From the NCBI GenBank assembly GCA_022450865.1, contig JAKUOQ010000009.1, positions 1-35,039 on the forward strand: a stretch of 35,039 bases of DNA, given 5' to 3'. The notes beneath the pieces were generated by a model. The model was not told the DNA's origin. It made no database searches and worked only from the letters and a program-made list of their open reading frames with translations. This document shows, one piece after another, positions 15,733 to 25,989 of this stretch. A program made the translations under genes and the position numbers. The stretch comes from Nitrospinales bacterium (lineage in GTDB: Bacteria > Nitrospinota > Nitrospinia > Nitrospinales > VA-1). Position 1 is the first letter of the stretch. Each line of letters starts with the position of its first letter.

Positions 15733-15747
15733 CAATCGTGTACATAA

Positions 15748-16617
15748 TTAAATATTAGAAAAAGGAATGGGAATGAACGTCAGAACAAAAATGGCCATTG
15801 ATATGGCACCTAGAACTATATGGGTTAGTTCTAATTTTTCAACATCTTCTTTTAACGGCGCTGTTTTGAATCCCATTAATGCAATCATAGCTGCCCAAAA
15901 GAACCAACCTGACCAAAAATACCCCAATGGGAATAATCCTACAAAAAATAACTTTCCAATTGCGCTATGCTTGCCTGGAGTAATTGCATAAATAATATGA
16001 CCTCCATCCAACTGGCCTACCGGCATTAAATTTAACGCAGTTACTAACATTCCTATCCAACCTGCGAATGCGATTGGATGTAGATGTATGTTTATATGGG
16101 GTGAACTCGGATCAACCCCTAAAACTAATTGCGAACAAAATTTTAAAATCAAAGAACTGCCAAAGTTAATACTACCCATACCGATTGAAGGCGTTACCGA
16201 AGATAAATAGAGGCCCAAAATAAGCATTGGTAGAGCAACCACAAATCCCGCAATCGGGCCGGCGGCTCCTATTTCCATTAATACCATTCGATTAGGTATT
16301 CTTTGCTTGATTTGAATGAAGGCACCAAACGTCCCAGCTATAAAAATGGGCGGGGCGGGAATAAAATAAGGAAGTGTTGACTGAACCCCATTTTTCTTGC
16401 TTGCCCAATAGTGGCCGAACTCGTGAGCTCCTAAAATTGACAATAAGCTGATGGAGAATAAAGGACCACCAGCCAAAAAAGTCGTAACCAATGTAGCTAC
16501 GAGTAAAATACTAAATAGCCACCAGTTATTTTTTATAGGTTTGATCGAGGTATCAAGCGGATGCTCTAGTTCCTGATTCCCATCTATATCTAAATTACTA
16601 GATTTTTTCTCCACCAA
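15748..16617 (-). CDS. Site-2 protease family (M50) membrane zinc metalloprotease
   Basis: A 289-residue polytopic membrane protein of the M50 intramembrane protease family. The zinc motif HEFGH is at residues 65-69 in a transmembrane helix (LLSILGAHEFGHYWASKKNG). The third ligand is in NLMPVGQLDGGHIIYA, Asp204. About six or seven hydrophobic segments are visible, beginning with WWLFSILLVATLVTTFLAGG. PYFIPAPPIFIAGTFGAFI is the substrate-groove sequence shared with cyanobacterial and plant EGY-type proteases. There is no PDZ domain, unlike RseP. It lies 9 nt downstream of proA on the same strand, so it is co-transcribed. No sigma/anti-sigma pair is nearby to suggest a substrate. Family assignment is firm and the substrate unknown. 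Confidence 0.92.
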   Translation of the reverse strand: MVEKKSSNLDIDGNQELEHPLDTSIKPIKNNWWLFSILLVATLVTTFLAGGPLFSISLLSILGAHEFGHYWASKKNGVQSTLPYFIPAPPIFIAGTFGAFIQIKQRIPNRMVLMEIGAAGPIAGFVVALPMLILGLYLSSVTPSIGMGSINFGSSLILKFCSQLVLGVDPSSPHINIHLHPIAFAGWIGMLVTALNLMPVGQLDGGHIIYAITPGKHSAIGKLFFVGLFPLGYFWSGWFFWAAMIALMGFKTAPLKEDVEKLELTHIVLGAISMAIFVLTFIPIPFSNI

Positions 16618-16626
16618 ATATTGTCA

Positions 16627-17913
16627 TCAGATAGGTTTATGAGTGAACGAACGTGCATTTTCTCCTGAATAATCACTGACAATTTGTCCATTCCCGTATA
16701 CTCTATACTTATAGATTACTAGCCCTTCCAGTCCAACAGGCCCTCTAGCATGGGTTTTATTGGTACTAATCCCAATCTCTGCACCAAATCCATAACGAAA
16801 GCCATCTGCAAAACGGGTGGATGCGTTACACATTACACTAGCAGAATTCACCTCATTCATAAATTTCTCAACTGTTTCAATGTCTTCCGTAATTATTGTA
16901 TCTGTGTGGCCCGAGCCATGCTCATTAATAAAGGCAATAGCCTCATCTAAATTTTCAACAATTTTGATAGAAAGTTTCAAGTCGTTATATTCCTTGTCCC
17001 ACTCGTTTTTTAATACTGGCGATAGATCCGTAGAAATCACACAGGATTTTTCACAACCCAACAATACAACATTTTTTTCTAGGAATTTTTCTACCAATTG
17101 CGGAATAATTTTGGACGCAACGTCCTGATGCACAAGGAGGTTTTCCATTGCATTACAGGCAGCCGGATACTGCAACTTTGAATCTAGTGCAATCCTTAGC
17201 GCTTTATCCAAATTAGCTTCTTTGTCGATATAGTTATGGCAAATGCCCTCGGAATGCCCTAAAACCGGTATTTTTGTATTATCTTGAATATATTTTACAA
17301 AATCGTTGCTACCTCGTGGAACGATTAGATTAATATTTTTTTCCTCTTTTAGCATATCCCGAACTTCGGATCGAGTTTCAATCATTTGCACCGATTCTTC
17401 AGGAACACCGGTTGTCTTTTTAATGGCTTCCGTCAACAAAGCTACGAGCACTTTATTTGAGTTCTGCGCTTCACGCCCTCCCTTCAAAATTACCGAATTC
17501 CCAGATTTCAGACAAAGAGAAGAAATTTGTGGCACCGCATCAGGTCGAGACTCAAAAATTGCGCCAATGACCCCTATGGGACAACTCACCTGATGCAGAG
17601 TCAAATTTTCATCTAGTTCCATAGATTTTTGTTTGATCCCCACAGGATCGGGCAAGGCCATGACACTACGAATTCCTTGAGCCATACCGCGGACTTTTTC
17701 TTTGTTTAAAGTCAAGCGTGCAATGAGAGGCTTCGCTACGCCCTCTTTTTCAGCAAATTCCAAATCCTTCTTATTTGCTGAAAGAATTGACTCAGAATTC
17801 GCTTCAAGCGCATTAGCCATTTCATTAAGAGCCTGATTTTTTTTATCCGTAGAAAGATGCGCAAGAATCAACGCTGCGGAATTTGCCTTTTGTGCAATTT
17901 TAGCTACTGTCAT
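16627..17913 (-). CDS. proA: Gamma-glutamyl phosphate reductase (glutamate-5-semialdehyde dehydrogenase)
   Basis: ProA reduces gamma-glutamyl phosphate to glutamate-5-semialdehyde with NADPH, the second step of proline synthesis. The 428-residue length is typical. Signatures are GVIGAIFESRPDAVPQI (~114-130), GNSVILKGGREAQNSN, LIVPRGSNDFVKYI, and YPAACNAMENLLVH with the catalytic Cys253. The C-terminal RFADGFRYGFGAEIGISTNKTHARGPVGLEGL is present. proB is not in the window. A 97-nt gap separates it from the upstream LRR gene, so it may have its own promoter, but I could not fix one. The M50 protease follows after 9 nt. All motifs intact. Confidence 0.96.
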   Translation of the reverse strand: MTVAKIAQKANSAALILAHLSTDKKNQALNEMANALEANSESILSANKKDLEFAEKEGVAKPLIARLTLNKEKVRGMAQGIRSVMALPDPVGIKQKSMELDENLTLHQVSCPIGVIGAIFESRPDAVPQISSLCLKSGNSVILKGGREAQNSNKVLVALLTEAIKKTTGVPEESVQMIETRSEVRDMLKEEKNINLIVPRGSNDFVKYIQDNTKIPVLGHSEGICHNYIDKEANLDKALRIALDSKLQYPAACNAMENLLVHQDVASKIIPQLVEKFLEKNVVLLGCEKSCVISTDLSPVLKNEWDKEYNDLKLSIKIVENLDEAIAFINEHGSGHTDTIITEDIETVEKFMNEVNSASVMCNASTRFADGFRYGFGAEIGISTNKTHARGPVGLEGLVIYKYRVYGNGQIVSDYSGENARSFTHKPI

Positions 17914-18009
17914 ACGAACACCGGTTTAATTGGAAATGACTTATGTACAGGATAGAACATGATTTTAATATCGCCTTTAAATATGGGGCTAAAATAAAGA
18001 AGCATATAC

Positions 18010-18783
18010 TCATCTATAAATAACTCGAACTTTACCCTTGCGATTGATTTGGAAGGCAGCCAGAGCAGACGGTTCCCCTAGCAAATTCTTACCCAAATCA
18101 AGAATTTTCAGAGCTGGAAAAGATTTCGATTCAATCAAGGCCACTGCTCCTTTATCCGTAATACTGTTTTCACCCAAAAATAAAGATTCCAGATTAGGAA
18201 AATTTCTAGAATTTGCAAAAGCCAATGCCCCTCCATCACCAATTTCATTTCTAAATAAGTTTAGAGTTTTCAATTGTGAAAAATTTTCACTTTTGGCGAT
18301 AATGGTAGCTCCAAGATCTGTAATAAGGTTGTTATTCAGCATCAGAGTTTTTAAATGTGAAAAGTTTTTTGATTCAGCCAACAACTCAACACTATCATCG
18401 CTGATTTCATTCTTCCATAGTTTCAAAGATTCTAAATTTTTTAAGTAGGGAGAATCTGCAATCGCCTTTAATCCAAGATCTCCTAGTAAGTTTCCCCATA
18501 GATCTATATGTTTAAGGTTAGTTAAATGTGGCGACCTAGCTAAGGCTTTCATTCCATAAGATTTAATATTGTTCCCTTGCAGATGTAATGTAACTAGAGA
18601 GGCCAAAGACTCCATTGAAGCCAATTTTTTTGAGCCTTTTTTGCCAATATTCAAACCTTTAAGGTCAAGGGTCGTGCCATCTTGATTGATTCTTTTTTCC
18701 ACGAGCTTAGAAAGATCGCCTGCCTGCGCTAAACTTGGACAGCAAAAAAATAACACAAAAATAACATCGGTTTTTTTAAACAT
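18010..18783 (-). CDS. Exported leucine-rich-repeat (RNI-type) protein
   Basis: A 257-residue protein with a signal peptide (MFKKTDVIFVLFFCCPSLAQA, signal peptidase I site after AQA). About seven leucine-rich repeats of ~27 residues follow, with consensus LxxLxLxxNxIxDxGAxAxAxSxN, of ribonuclease-inhibitor type. The open frame continues upstream to 18924, but that part overlaps the glycosyltransferase. ATG 18783, 4 nt after that gene's stop, gives the signal peptide and is preferred. It ends the trp-operon transcript unless an internal promoter exists. Its repeats closely resemble those of the cytosolic LRR protein at 27923-28834, so the two are paralogues. LRR scaffolds bind proteins; its partner is unknown. 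Processing would place it in the periplasm or outside the cell. Confidence 0.8.
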   Translation of the reverse strand: MFKKTDVIFVLFFCCPSLAQAGDLSKLVEKRINQDGTTLDLKGLNIGKKGSKKLASMESLASLVTLHLQGNNIKSYGMKALARSPHLTNLKHIDLWGNLLGDLGLKAIADSPYLKNLESLKLWKNEISDDSVELLAESKNFSHLKTLMLNNNLITDLGATIIAKSENFSQLKTLNLFRNEIGDGGALAFANSRNFPNLESLFLGENSITDKGAVALIESKSFPALKILDLGKNLLGEPSALAAFQINRKGKVRVIYR

Positions 18784-18787
18784 AAAA

Positions 18788-19471
18788 TCAGAGTAACAAA
18801 TACTTAAAGATTGTGTAAATAATTTTTGTACCTGCTCTAAAGGTACCCAAAACAGTGCCTGATATCTTAGAAATTCCAACCCGTTTCCGGTAATTAACAG
18901 GAACTTCCCGAATGCGTAATCCATTTCTTACAGCCTTTATTTGCATTTCTACCGTCCAGCCAAAATCCATATCCTTCATTCCAATGGACATTAACGAACT
19001 ATAGCGAATTGCTCGAAAAGGGCCCAGGTCTGTGAATTCATGTTTAAAAAAAAGTTTGATTAAAAATACGGCAAGCCGGTTTCCATATCTCGCTTGTGGT
19101 AACAGCGCTAATTGACTTTTGGGTAAAATCATTCGACTGCCCAGCACAAAATCCTTTTCTCCAGTTTCAATAGGGCTAATAAGAAGAACGATTTCTTCGG
19201 GGAAATCGCTAAAGTCACCATCTATAAACACAACAATATCGGGCGCATCCAATTCATCGATGCCTTTTAGGCAGGCAGAACCATAGCCTTTTCGTGGTTC
19301 TTTCACGACGCGAGCACCATGTTCCTGCGCAACACGGGCCGTAGCATCAGTTGAACCGTTATCTACAACAATAATTTCATGAAGTTTTTCTTGGGGTAAG
19401 GCATCAAGGACAAGCCCGATAGAGCTTTCCTCGTTATACGCGGGAATAATTATAGATATCCGGGAAACCAT
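18788..19471 (-). CDS. Family 2 glycosyltransferase, DPM1-like
   Basis: A 227-residue GT-A-fold glycosyltransferase. It opens ISIIIPAYNEESSIGLVLDA and continues IIVVDNGSTDATARVAQEHGARVV and KGYGSACLKGI, ending the nucleotide-sugar site at VFIDGDFSDFPEEI with the DxD-type metal motif. The C-terminus GISKISGTVLGTFRAGTKIIYTI resembles dolichol/polyprenyl-phosphate mannosyl- or glucosyltransferases, though there is no strong C-terminal membrane anchor. The likely acceptor is therefore a polyprenyl phosphate, which is inference. It begins 10 nt after trpA ends and precedes the LRR gene by 4 nt, so it is probably transcribed with the trp operon although it has no evident metabolic link. Confidence 0.87.
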   Translation of the reverse strand: MVSRISIIIPAYNEESSIGLVLDALPQEKLHEIIVVDNGSTDATARVAQEHGARVVKEPRKGYGSACLKGIDELDAPDIVVFIDGDFSDFPEEIVLLISPIETGEKDFVLGSRMILPKSQLALLPQARYGNRLAVFLIKLFFKHEFTDLGPFRAIRYSSLMSIGMKDMDFGWTVEMQIKAVRNGLRIREVPVNYRKRVGISKISGTVLGTFRAGTKIIYTIFKYLLL

Positions 19472-19481
19472 GATACCAGGA

Positions 19482-20267
19482 TCAGGAATTGATGGCTTTT
19501 TTTATACTCGTTAGAAATTCACCAAGCTTGCGATCCCGCTCAACAGGATTACTATTTGTCTCAATCAATTTAACAATAGCACTACCAAGAATCACGCCAT
19601 CAGAAACTTTGGCCGCTTGGGCCGCCTGCTCAGGGCCGGAGATACCAAAACCAACCAATACCGGCAACGAAACAGAATTTTTTATTTCCCCAACTTTTTC
19701 TTCCAGGCCTACAGAGAGAGATTGTTTAGTTCCAGTTGTACCCGTTAATGAAATATAATAGATAAAACCTTTGCTAATTTTTCCTATTTGCTTTACTCGA
19801 TCGGGTGTACTTGTTGGCGCCAAAAGAAAAATCATGTCCAGTCCATCTGCAATTGCCAGAAATTTTTCTGCCTCTTCATGAGGTAAATCTGGAATAATCA
19901 CGCCATCCACCCCTGCTTTCACAGCATCAGCGACAAATTCTTTTTGTCCGTATACAAATATAGGATTAAAACTGGTCATAAGAACTACAGGCAACTCAGA
20001 GGTTTTTCGGATATCAGCGACCATCCGAATAATTTTTTTGAGGGTCGTTCCATTTTTTAATGAGCGATGCGAAGAAGCTTGTATCGTAGGTCCATCCGCT
20101 AATGGGTCAGAGAAAGGCACACCTATTTCTACAATATCTGCACCATTTTTTTCAATAACGGCGAATATTTCTTTAGAGGCTTCCATATCTGGATCCCCGG
20201 CAGTATAAAATGCCACCAAGGCTTTATTACCATTTAGTGAAGCCAAGCGATTTTTGATTCGACTCAC
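19482..20267 (-). CDS. trpA: Tryptophan synthase alpha subunit
   Basis: TrpA cleaves indole-3-glycerol phosphate to indole and glyceraldehyde-3-phosphate; the indole is channelled to TrpB. The 261-residue protein has [11 protein letters not shown], the catalytic glutamate in [16 protein letters not shown], the catalytic aspartate in [12 protein letters not shown], and the phosphate-binding [10 protein letters not shown]. The start is a GTG whose GTGA overlaps the trpB stop, so translation is coupled. Length is slightly under the E. coli 268, and all key residues are present. Confidence 0.97.
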   Translation of the reverse strand: MSRIKNRLASLNGNKALVAFYTAGDPDMEASKEIFAVIEKNGADIVEIGVPFSDPLADGPTIQASSHRSLKNGTTLKKIIRMVADIRKTSELPVVLMTSFNPIFVYGQKEFVADAVKAGVDGVIIPDLPHEEAEKFLAIADGLDMIFLLAPTSTPDRVKQIGKISKGFIYYISLTGTTGTKQSLSVGLEEKVGEIKNSVSLPVLVGFGISGPEQAAQAAKVSDGVILGSAIVKLIETNSNPVERDRKLGEFLTSIKKAINS

Positions 20268-21463
20268 AGAGAAACTCCCATCCTATCCGCAATTTGATTG
20301 ACATCTTTATCACCACGTCCCGAAAGACAAACCAGAATGATCTCATCCTTTTTCATTTCAGGTGCCAACTTGGCGACATGAGCAATCGCGTGCGCCGACT
20401 CCAAGGCTGGAATAATTCCTTCTTTGCTCGATAGAAGTTTAAAACCTTCCAGTGCTTCCTCATCTGTAATGGTGGCATAGGTGGCGCGGCCTGAATCCTT
20501 TAAATAACTATGCTCGCACCCTACTCCTGGATAATCCAATCCAGCGGAAATCGAATGAGCTTCAGTCACTTGACCGTCATCATCGTGTAACAGATAACTC
20601 ATCATTCCATGAAGAACACCTGCCGAGCCTTTGGTCAGGGAAGCACCATGTTTATCGGTTTCGACGCCGTGTCCCGCAGCCTCCACGCCTACAAGACTGA
20701 CTTCTTCGTTTTCAATAAATGGATAAAACAGTCCCATTGAGTTACTCCCTCCACCCACACAGGCTACACAGGTATCCGGTAATCTGCCTTCCATCTCCAT
20801 TATCTGTTGTGTGGATTCTTCACCAATAATTTTTTGAAAATCGCGAACAATCATCGGATAGGGGTGAGGGCCCACTACCGAACCAATAATATAATGGGTG
20901 CTTTCAACCGTTGTGATCCAGTTGCGGATTGCTTCACTGGTGGCATCTTTTAAAGTTCGAGTGCCGCTGGTGACTGGAATAACATTTGCGCCAAGCAATC
21001 GCATTTTAAAAACATTGAGAGCCTGTCGCTTCATGTCCTCTTCGCCCATGAATACATCGCATTCAAGACCAAACAAAGACGCCGCTGTAGCAGTAGCCAC
21101 CCCATGCTGACCTGCACCAGTCTCGGCAATCACCCGCTTTTTACCCATTCTCTGAGTCAGCAATGCGCTACCAATCGTATTATTAATTTTATGAGCACCT
21201 GTATGAGTGAGGTCTTCTCTTTTTAAATAAATTTTCGCTCCGCCCAAATGGTTCGTGAGCCTTTCTGCGAAATACAATGAGGTAGGCCTTCCGACATAAT
21301 GTTTTAAATAATAATTAAGATCTTCCTTAAACTTTGGATCCTTTTGGACTTGTTCATAGAGGGTTTCCAACTCCTGCAAAGCCGGCATTAGAGTTTCAAT
21401 GACATATTTTCCACCAAACTTTCCAAAATGGCCCTTTGAATCCGGAAATTTATGGGCTTTCAT
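20264..21463 (-). CDS. trpB: Tryptophan synthase beta subunit
   Basis: TrpB condenses indole with serine to make tryptophan using pyridoxal phosphate. The 399-residue protein carries the PLP lysine in [37 protein letters not shown], the phosphate loop [15 protein letters not shown], and the C-terminal LSGRGDKDV. This is the TrpB1 type that works with TrpA. ATGA overlaps the trpF stop and the GTGA of trpA overlaps its own stop, so it is embedded in a translationally coupled run. Confidence 0.98.
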   Translation of the reverse strand: MKAHKFPDSKGHFGKFGGKYVIETLMPALQELETLYEQVQKDPKFKEDLNYYLKHYVGRPTSLYFAERLTNHLGGAKIYLKREDLTHTGAHKINNTIGSALLTQRMGKKRVIAETGAGQHGVATATAASLFGLECDVFMGEEDMKRQALNVFKMRLLGANVIPVTSGTRTLKDATSEAIRNWITTVESTHYIIGSVVGPHPYPMIVRDFQKIIGEESTQQIMEMEGRLPDTCVACVGGGSNSMGLFYPFIENEEVSLVGVEAAGHGVETDKHGASLTKGSAGVLHGMMSYLLHDDDGQVTEAHSISAGLDYPGVGCEHSYLKDSGRATYATITDEEALEGFKLLSSKEGIIPALESAHAIAHVAKLAPEMKKDEIILVCLSGRGDKDVNQIADRMGVSL

Positions 21464-22098
21464 ATTTTTCTCTCCGCCTTAACATTTTTTAAAAATGCCT
21501 TCATCTTTTTGTGATCTTTAATTCCGGGTTGGCTTTCCACTCCCGAGCAGACATCCACCCCATAAGGCTGAATCCTTTGAATAGCCTGATGAACATTAAT
21601 TGGTGTCAAGCCACCTGCAAGAATGATCGGACCATATTTTTTAGCTGGATAAGCCAAGTTCCAATCAAACACTTTTCCTGTCCCGCCATATTGATCTTCT
21701 GAAAAAGTATCCAAAAGAAAGCTGCTGACAGGATAATCAGAAAGTTTTTTTAATGACTGAATGTCTTTAACACGAATCGCCTTTATCACACGACGGCGAA
21801 TCTTTTTACAAAACGCAGGAGACTCATCACCATGCAATTGAACCCTGTCAAGTTTACAATGATCCGCAATTTTATTTATCTGCTCTGCCGTTTCATTTAC
21901 GAAAACACCCACTGAATCTACAAAAGGGGGTAGCTCTAAAACAATTTCCCTAACTGCCTGCATGGTAACTGAGCGCGGACTCTTTTTATAGAAAATAAAG
22001 CCCACGGCATCCACACCGCCATCAACCGCGACCTTAACGTCTTTCAAGTTGGTCATGCCGCAGATTTTCACTTTTACTTGTGTGTCACGATCCTTCAC
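21460..22098 (-). CDS. trpF: Phosphoribosylanthranilate isomerase
   Basis: TrpF performs the Amadori rearrangement of phosphoribosylanthranilate. The 212-residue TIM barrel opens [21 protein letters not shown] with the catalytic cysteine in KICG. It has the later aspartate region [21 protein letters not shown], and [11 protein letters not shown] and [10 protein letters not shown] for phosphate binding. The start used is GTG at 22098, overlapping trpC by 14 nt. A second GTG nine codons in would give the shorter, more typical start. trpF is separate from trpC here, unlike the fused enterobacterial gene. Confidence 0.95.
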   Translation of the reverse strand: MKDRDTQVKVKICGMTNLKDVKVAVDGGVDAVGFIFYKKSPRSVTMQAVREIVLELPPFVDSVGVFVNETAEQINKIADHCKLDRVQLHGDESPAFCKKIRRRVIKAIRVKDIQSLKKLSDYPVSSFLLDTFSEDQYGGTGKVFDWNLAYPAKKYGPIILAGGLTPINVHQAIQRIQPYGVDVCSGVESQPGIKDHKKMKAFLKNVKAERKI

Positions 22099-22882
22099 TA
22101 CCTAAAAGCTCCTTCAATTTATTAGGAATATCTTCCGAAGTCATCAGACTTTCTCCAATCAAGAAGGCATGCACACCTAATGACTCAAATTCTTCAATTT
22201 CTTCGCGGCCATGAATCCCACTCTCACAAACAAGCACCTTTCCCTTTTCCTGCAAAGCCATCGGTGCCAGACGCCGGGTGATTCCTAAATCAGTTTTACC
22301 ATTTGTTAGATCACGGTTATTTATGCCTATTAATTTTGCATTTACTGCAAAAGCTTTTTCCATATCCCATTCATTATGAACTTCAATGAGAGCGGGCATT
22401 CCCAATTCTTTACCTAGGCTCAGCAAATCGCTCATCAAATTTTGATCGAGCCAGGTGGCAATTAACAAAAAAAGATCCGCACCGTAAGCACGCGATTCAT
22501 AAACCTGGTACTCATCAAAAATAAAATCTTTTCTCAACAGCGGGATAGCTGCAATTTTTCGAATCTCTTGAAAAACTTTAATACTGCTGCCAAAATAATT
22601 ACTCTCTGTCAAAATAGAGAGAGTTGCCGCTCCATGCTCCACATAATCTCCAGCTATGATTTTTGCATCAAACCCTTTTCGCAATTCTCCTTTAAATGGA
22701 GTCTTTGGCTTTATCTCGGCTATAATTCGAGAGGTGTCGCCTTTCTCTAATGCTTTGAATACATCTCTCACCACTTGTTGATCACCAATCCGTTGTTTGA
22801 TTTCTGACAACGGGGATTGGCGCTGGGTGCCTGGAAGCTCTTTCTTTTTGTCGGCAAAAATTTGATCAAGAATATTTAACAT
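22085..22882 (-). CDS. trpC: Indole-3-glycerol phosphate synthase
   Basis: TrpC closes the indole ring from carboxyphenylaminodeoxyribulose phosphate. The 265-residue barrel shows IIAEIKPKTPFKGELR (the usual SPS motif reads KPKTPFKG here), LSILTESNYFGSS, PLLRKDFIFDEYQVYESRAYGAD with the catalytic lysine, LIEVHNEWD, IGINNRDL and CESGIHGREEI. The ATG follows the trpD stop by 1 nt, and the gene overlaps trpF. The change from Ser to Thr in the (K)PSP-like motif is conservative, and activity is expected. Confidence 0.96.
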   Translation of the reverse strand: MLNILDQIFADKKKELPGTQRQSPLSEIKQRIGDQQVVRDVFKALEKGDTSRIIAEIKPKTPFKGELRKGFDAKIIAGDYVEHGAATLSILTESNYFGSSIKVFQEIRKIAAIPLLRKDFIFDEYQVYESRAYGADLFLLIATWLDQNLMSDLLSLGKELGMPALIEVHNEWDMEKAFAVNAKLIGINNRDLTNGKTDLGITRRLAPMALQEKGKVLVCESGIHGREEIEEFESLGVHAFLIGESLMTSEDIPNKLKELLGSEGS

Positions 22883-22883
22883 C

Positions 22884-23897
22884 TTATGAATTGGAAACCC
22901 GACACAATTCCTCTAGTTTCTTAATCGCCGCACCTGAACCAATCGAATTAGTTGCAATCAATATACCGCGCTCTATTGATTCGGCTTTGCCACCGACATA
23001 AATTGCTGCTGCAGCGTTCAAAACAACAATATCTGTCTTTGGACCAGAAGCTCCTTGGAGGATCCCGCGTATAGTTTCTGCATTCTCTTCCGGGGAACCA
23101 CCTTTCAAATCCTGTGCAGAACAAAGCGAATAGCCAAACTCCTTTGGATCAATAGTAAAAGCACTTACATTATCATTTTTTAATTCCGAGACCTGCGTTT
23201 CACTCGTCAAAGTGATTTCATCCAATCCATCAAAACCATGTACTACTAGAGCACGATGACTTCCCAGATCTCTTAGAACCTCAGCAAGAGGGTTCACCCA
23301 TCTGGAATCGTAAACGCCCAACACTTGGCCATGGGCATGTGCAGGATTTGTAAGAGGACCTAACAGATTAAAAATAGTGCGGAACCCAAGCTCTTTCCTC
23401 ACCTTTACAGCATGCTTCATTGCCTTATGCATTAAGGGTGCAAACAAAAAACCTATCCCCACTTCTTCAATGCAGCGTTCAACCGTAGACAAAGAGGCAT
23501 CAATATTTACGCCGAGACATTTCAAAACATCCGCACTACCAGACTTACTGGAAACAGCCCGATTGCCGTGTTTTGCCACTGTTATATCAGCTCCTGCAAC
23601 GACAAAAGAAACCGCCGTTGAAATATTAAAGGTGTCAGCACCATCGCCACCTGTTCCACAGGTATCGACAATGTGCGAAGCATTAACTTTTACTTTTTCT
23701 GCTTTTGCGCGCATCACTCTGGCCGCACCAACAATTTCGGGAACGGTTTCATGCTTTAATTGCAAAGCAGTTAAAAAAGCAGCAAATTGCGAGTCAACCA
23801 CGTTACCTTCCATAATCTCAGTCATGGCAGCCATCATTTCATCTTCAGTCAGATCTTTTCCTGACACAACCTTATGAAGTATTTTTTGAAATGACAT
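22884..23897 (-). CDS. trpD: Anthranilate phosphoribosyltransferase
   Basis: TrpD transfers phosphoribose from PRPP to anthranilate. The protein has DTCGTGGDGADTFNISTAVSF for PRPP/metal binding, AKHGNRAVSSKSGSADVLKCLG, and the C-terminal DELTL-equivalent LDEITLTSETQV. A TTG at 23903 overlaps the trpG stop, but ATG 23897 gives 337 residues starting MSFQKILHKV and is preferred. The gene is separate from trpG, unlike the fused E. coli gene. All motifs complete. Confidence 0.96.
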   Translation of the reverse strand: MSFQKILHKVVSGKDLTEDEMMAAMTEIMEGNVVDSQFAAFLTALQLKHETVPEIVGAARVMRAKAEKVKVNASHIVDTCGTGGDGADTFNISTAVSFVVAGADITVAKHGNRAVSSKSGSADVLKCLGVNIDASLSTVERCIEEVGIGFLFAPLMHKAMKHAVKVRKELGFRTIFNLLGPLTNPAHAHGQVLGVYDSRWVNPLAEVLRDLGSHRALVVHGFDGLDEITLTSETQVSELKNDNVSAFTIDPKEFGYSLCSAQDLKGGSPEENAETIRGILQGASGPKTDIVVLNAAAAIYVGGKAESIERGILIATNSIGSGAAIKKLEELCRVSNS

Positions 23898-23899
23898 AC

Positions 23900-24466
23900 T
23901 CAACTATTCTCAATAAAATTTTTCAAAAGATCTTTTCCGTTAGGAGTCAATATTGATTCCGGATGAAATTGAACCCCCTCAACAGGTAACTCCTTGTGTC
24001 GAATTCCCATTATTTCATTATCATCACTTTCAGCCGTAATTTCAAAACAGTCCGGCAAAGTTTTTCGATTTAACACCAATGAATGGTAACGGGTAGCGGT
24101 GAAGGGATTAGGAAGATCCTTAAATAATGTTTTGCCATCATGCCGAACTTCTGATGTTTTACCATGCATCAGCTTTCCAGCTTTGATAATTTCTCCTCCA
24201 AATGCAGCGCCTACGGATTGATGTCCCAGGCAAACTCCCAGTACTGGAACTTTATCCGAAAAATATTTAATCACTTCAACGGATATTCCAGCCTTAGCAG
24301 GGGTACAGGGCCCAGGGGATATAACGATTTTTTTCGGCGCCAAAGATTCTATTTCATCAATTGAAATACGGTCATTACGTTCTACACGAATATCGGCACC
24401 CAATTCACCCATGTACTGTACGAGATTGTAAGTAAACGAATCGTAATTATCGATCATCAAAATCAT
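23900..24466 (-). CDS. trpG: Anthranilate synthase glutamine amidotransferase component
   Basis: TrpG supplies ammonia from glutamine to TrpE. From the ATG at 24466 the protein has 188 residues and starts [20 protein letters not shown], the family standard. The nucleophile is Cys79 in [13 protein letters not shown], and the His-Glu pair is in [10 protein letters not shown]. An in-frame GTG at 24475 would lengthen it by three residues. The ATG is better because its ATGA overlaps the trpE stop. It could also serve p-aminobenzoate synthesis (PabA), as many bacteria share this subunit. Confidence 0.95.
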   Translation of the reverse strand: MILMIDNYDSFTYNLVQYMGELGADIRVERNDRISIDEIESLAPKKIVISPGPCTPAKAGISVEVIKYFSDKVPVLGVCLGHQSVGAAFGGEIIKAGKLMHGKTSEVRHDGKTLFKDLPNPFTATRYHSLVLNRKTLPDCFEITAESDDNEIMGIRHKELPVEGVQFHPESILTPNGKDLLKNFIENS

Positions 24467-25947
24467 ACGACCCACCCTTTCTCAGCCAACTCGACGGCCT
24501 TTAACAATGCACGGCCTTTATTCATGGTCTCCTCAAACTCACTTTCCGGGACTGAGTCAGCCACAATACCTGCGCCGACCCCCAAATAAGCTGTTTGCTC
24601 TTTGACAACAAGTGTCCGGATGGCTATAGCTGTATCCATATTACCTGAAAAACCAATATAGCCTACCGCACCGGCATATAGTCCGCGCCGATTAGGTTCC
24701 ATTTCTTCAATGATTTCCATGGCACGAATTTTTGGAGCACCTGAAACCGTACCTGCTGGAAAGGTAGCCTCCAAAACATCAAAGCAATCGAGTCCCTCTT
24801 TTAATATTCCGCGAACATTGGAGACAATATGCATGACGTGGGAATAACGCTCTACAGTAAAACTTTCATTGACTTCCACCGAACTGATTTTGGCAACTCG
24901 GCCCAAATCATTGCGACCCAAATCTACCAACATTATATGTTCAGCGAGCTCTTTTTCGTCCTGCAAAAGATCTTTTTCCAAAACGACGTCTTCTTCTTCA
25001 TTTTTACCGCGCTTTCGAGTTCCAGCGATGGGCCGTACCTCCACCTTTTCATCTTCCAATCGCACCAGAATTTCAGGGGAAGAACCCACCACCTCAATAT
25101 CGCCAAACTTCAGGAAATACATATAGGGGGAAGGATTTACTGTTCTCAAAGCCCGATAAATATCGAACGCCTGCTTTTTAATATCAAAACTAAGGCGTTG
25201 TGAAAGGACAACTTGGATTGCATCGCCTTCCAGAATATATTGTTTAACCTTATCAACGGCTCCTTTAAATTTTTCTTTTTCAAAATTCGACTCGAATTTT
25301 GGTTGGACCACTTCTTCATTAGCTTGAGTTGAAATTTTTAGAGGCGTTTTTAATTTTTCTTCTAATAACCCTATTTTCTTTATAGTTTGTTCGTAAACTT
25401 CGTCCAAATCATCTGATTCAATAAAAGCATTTGAAACCATTTTGATGGTTTGTGAAATATTATCAAACACCAACATGGTGTCCGTGATTATGAATTGTGA
25501 ATCCGGAACATTGAGGTCATCCGCGGTATCTTCAGGCAGGTCTTCGAAAAAACGCACCATGTCATAACTGATGAACCCCACCGCTCCCCCTGAAAACCTT
25601 GGCAAACCCGGAACATCGACTGGATTGTATCGAGCCAATATTTCTTTAATCGCACTTAAAGGAGTTCCTGATTCGATTTTACTCTGTTGCCGTTTACCAT
25701 TTTCATCTATGGTGATGTTTCGCCCCTTACTACTGACAACCACCGCAGGATCGCAACCGAGGAAACAATATCGCGCCCATTTTTCTCCACCTTCAACACT
25801 TTCCAGAAGAAAAGAATAATCGCCATCTCCGATTTTCATATAAGCGGAGACCGGGGTATCCAGATCAGCAAGAATCTCTTTATAAACAGGAATGAGATTC
25901 CCAGACTTGGCCAGCTTTTTAAATTCTTCTAATGAAGGTTTAAACAT
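24463..25947 (-). CDS. trpE: Anthranilate synthase component I
   Basis: TrpE makes anthranilate from chorismate and is the committed, feedback-inhibited step of tryptophan synthesis. It has 494 residues from ATG 25947; a TTG at 25959 would add four. The Trp-binding motif LLES is present at [16 protein letters not shown], suggesting normal feedback inhibition. The catalytic domain shows [39 protein letters not shown], and [20 protein letters not shown]. It is the first gene of the operon. The leader carries a promoter and a terminator hairpin (separate entries), and the Shine-Dalgarno is weak. Confidence 0.97.
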   Translation of the reverse strand: MFKPSLEEFKKLAKSGNLIPVYKEILADLDTPVSAYMKIGDGDYSFLLESVEGGEKWARYCFLGCDPAVVVSSKGRNITIDENGKRQQSKIESGTPLSAIKEILARYNPVDVPGLPRFSGGAVGFISYDMVRFFEDLPEDTADDLNVPDSQFIITDTMLVFDNISQTIKMVSNAFIESDDLDEVYEQTIKKIGLLEEKLKTPLKISTQANEEVVQPKFESNFEKEKFKGAVDKVKQYILEGDAIQVVLSQRLSFDIKKQAFDIYRALRTVNPSPYMYFLKFGDIEVVGSSPEILVRLEDEKVEVRPIAGTRKRGKNEEEDVVLEKDLLQDEKELAEHIMLVDLGRNDLGRVAKISSVEVNESFTVERYSHVMHIVSNVRGILKEGLDCFDVLEATFPAGTVSGAPKIRAMEIIEEMEPNRRGLYAGAVGYIGFSGNMDTAIAIRTLVVKEQTAYLGVGAGIVADSVPESEFEETMNKGRALLKAVELAEKGWVV

Positions 25948-25989
25948 TTTTAATACCAATCATGGACTATGACAAAAAATCTCATTAAT

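Larger units (their letters stand above)
15284..15747. other. AT-rich intergenic region with structured repeats
   Basis: About 460 nt without a supportable gene between the TolC-like gene and the site-2 protease, both on the minus strand. It holds the 96-nt inverted-repeat structure (15387-15482) and an AT-rich hairpin just after the protease stop (15706-15732). There is also a small TGCCT/AGGCA stem (15681-15685 with 15693-15697). The remainder is low-complexity AT sequence. A promoter for the TolC-like gene must lie in its left part, but I could not place one convincingly. Confidence 0.6.

Noticed and set aside
18784-18924. Upstream extension of the secreted LRR reading frame
   Set aside because: It overlaps the C-terminal coding part of the glycosyltransferase and would bury the signal peptide inside the protein; ATG 18783 is far better.
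23377-23877. 166-residue open frame antisense to trpD
   Set aside because: Wholly inside a well-supported gene; composition is a shadow of the trpD codons.
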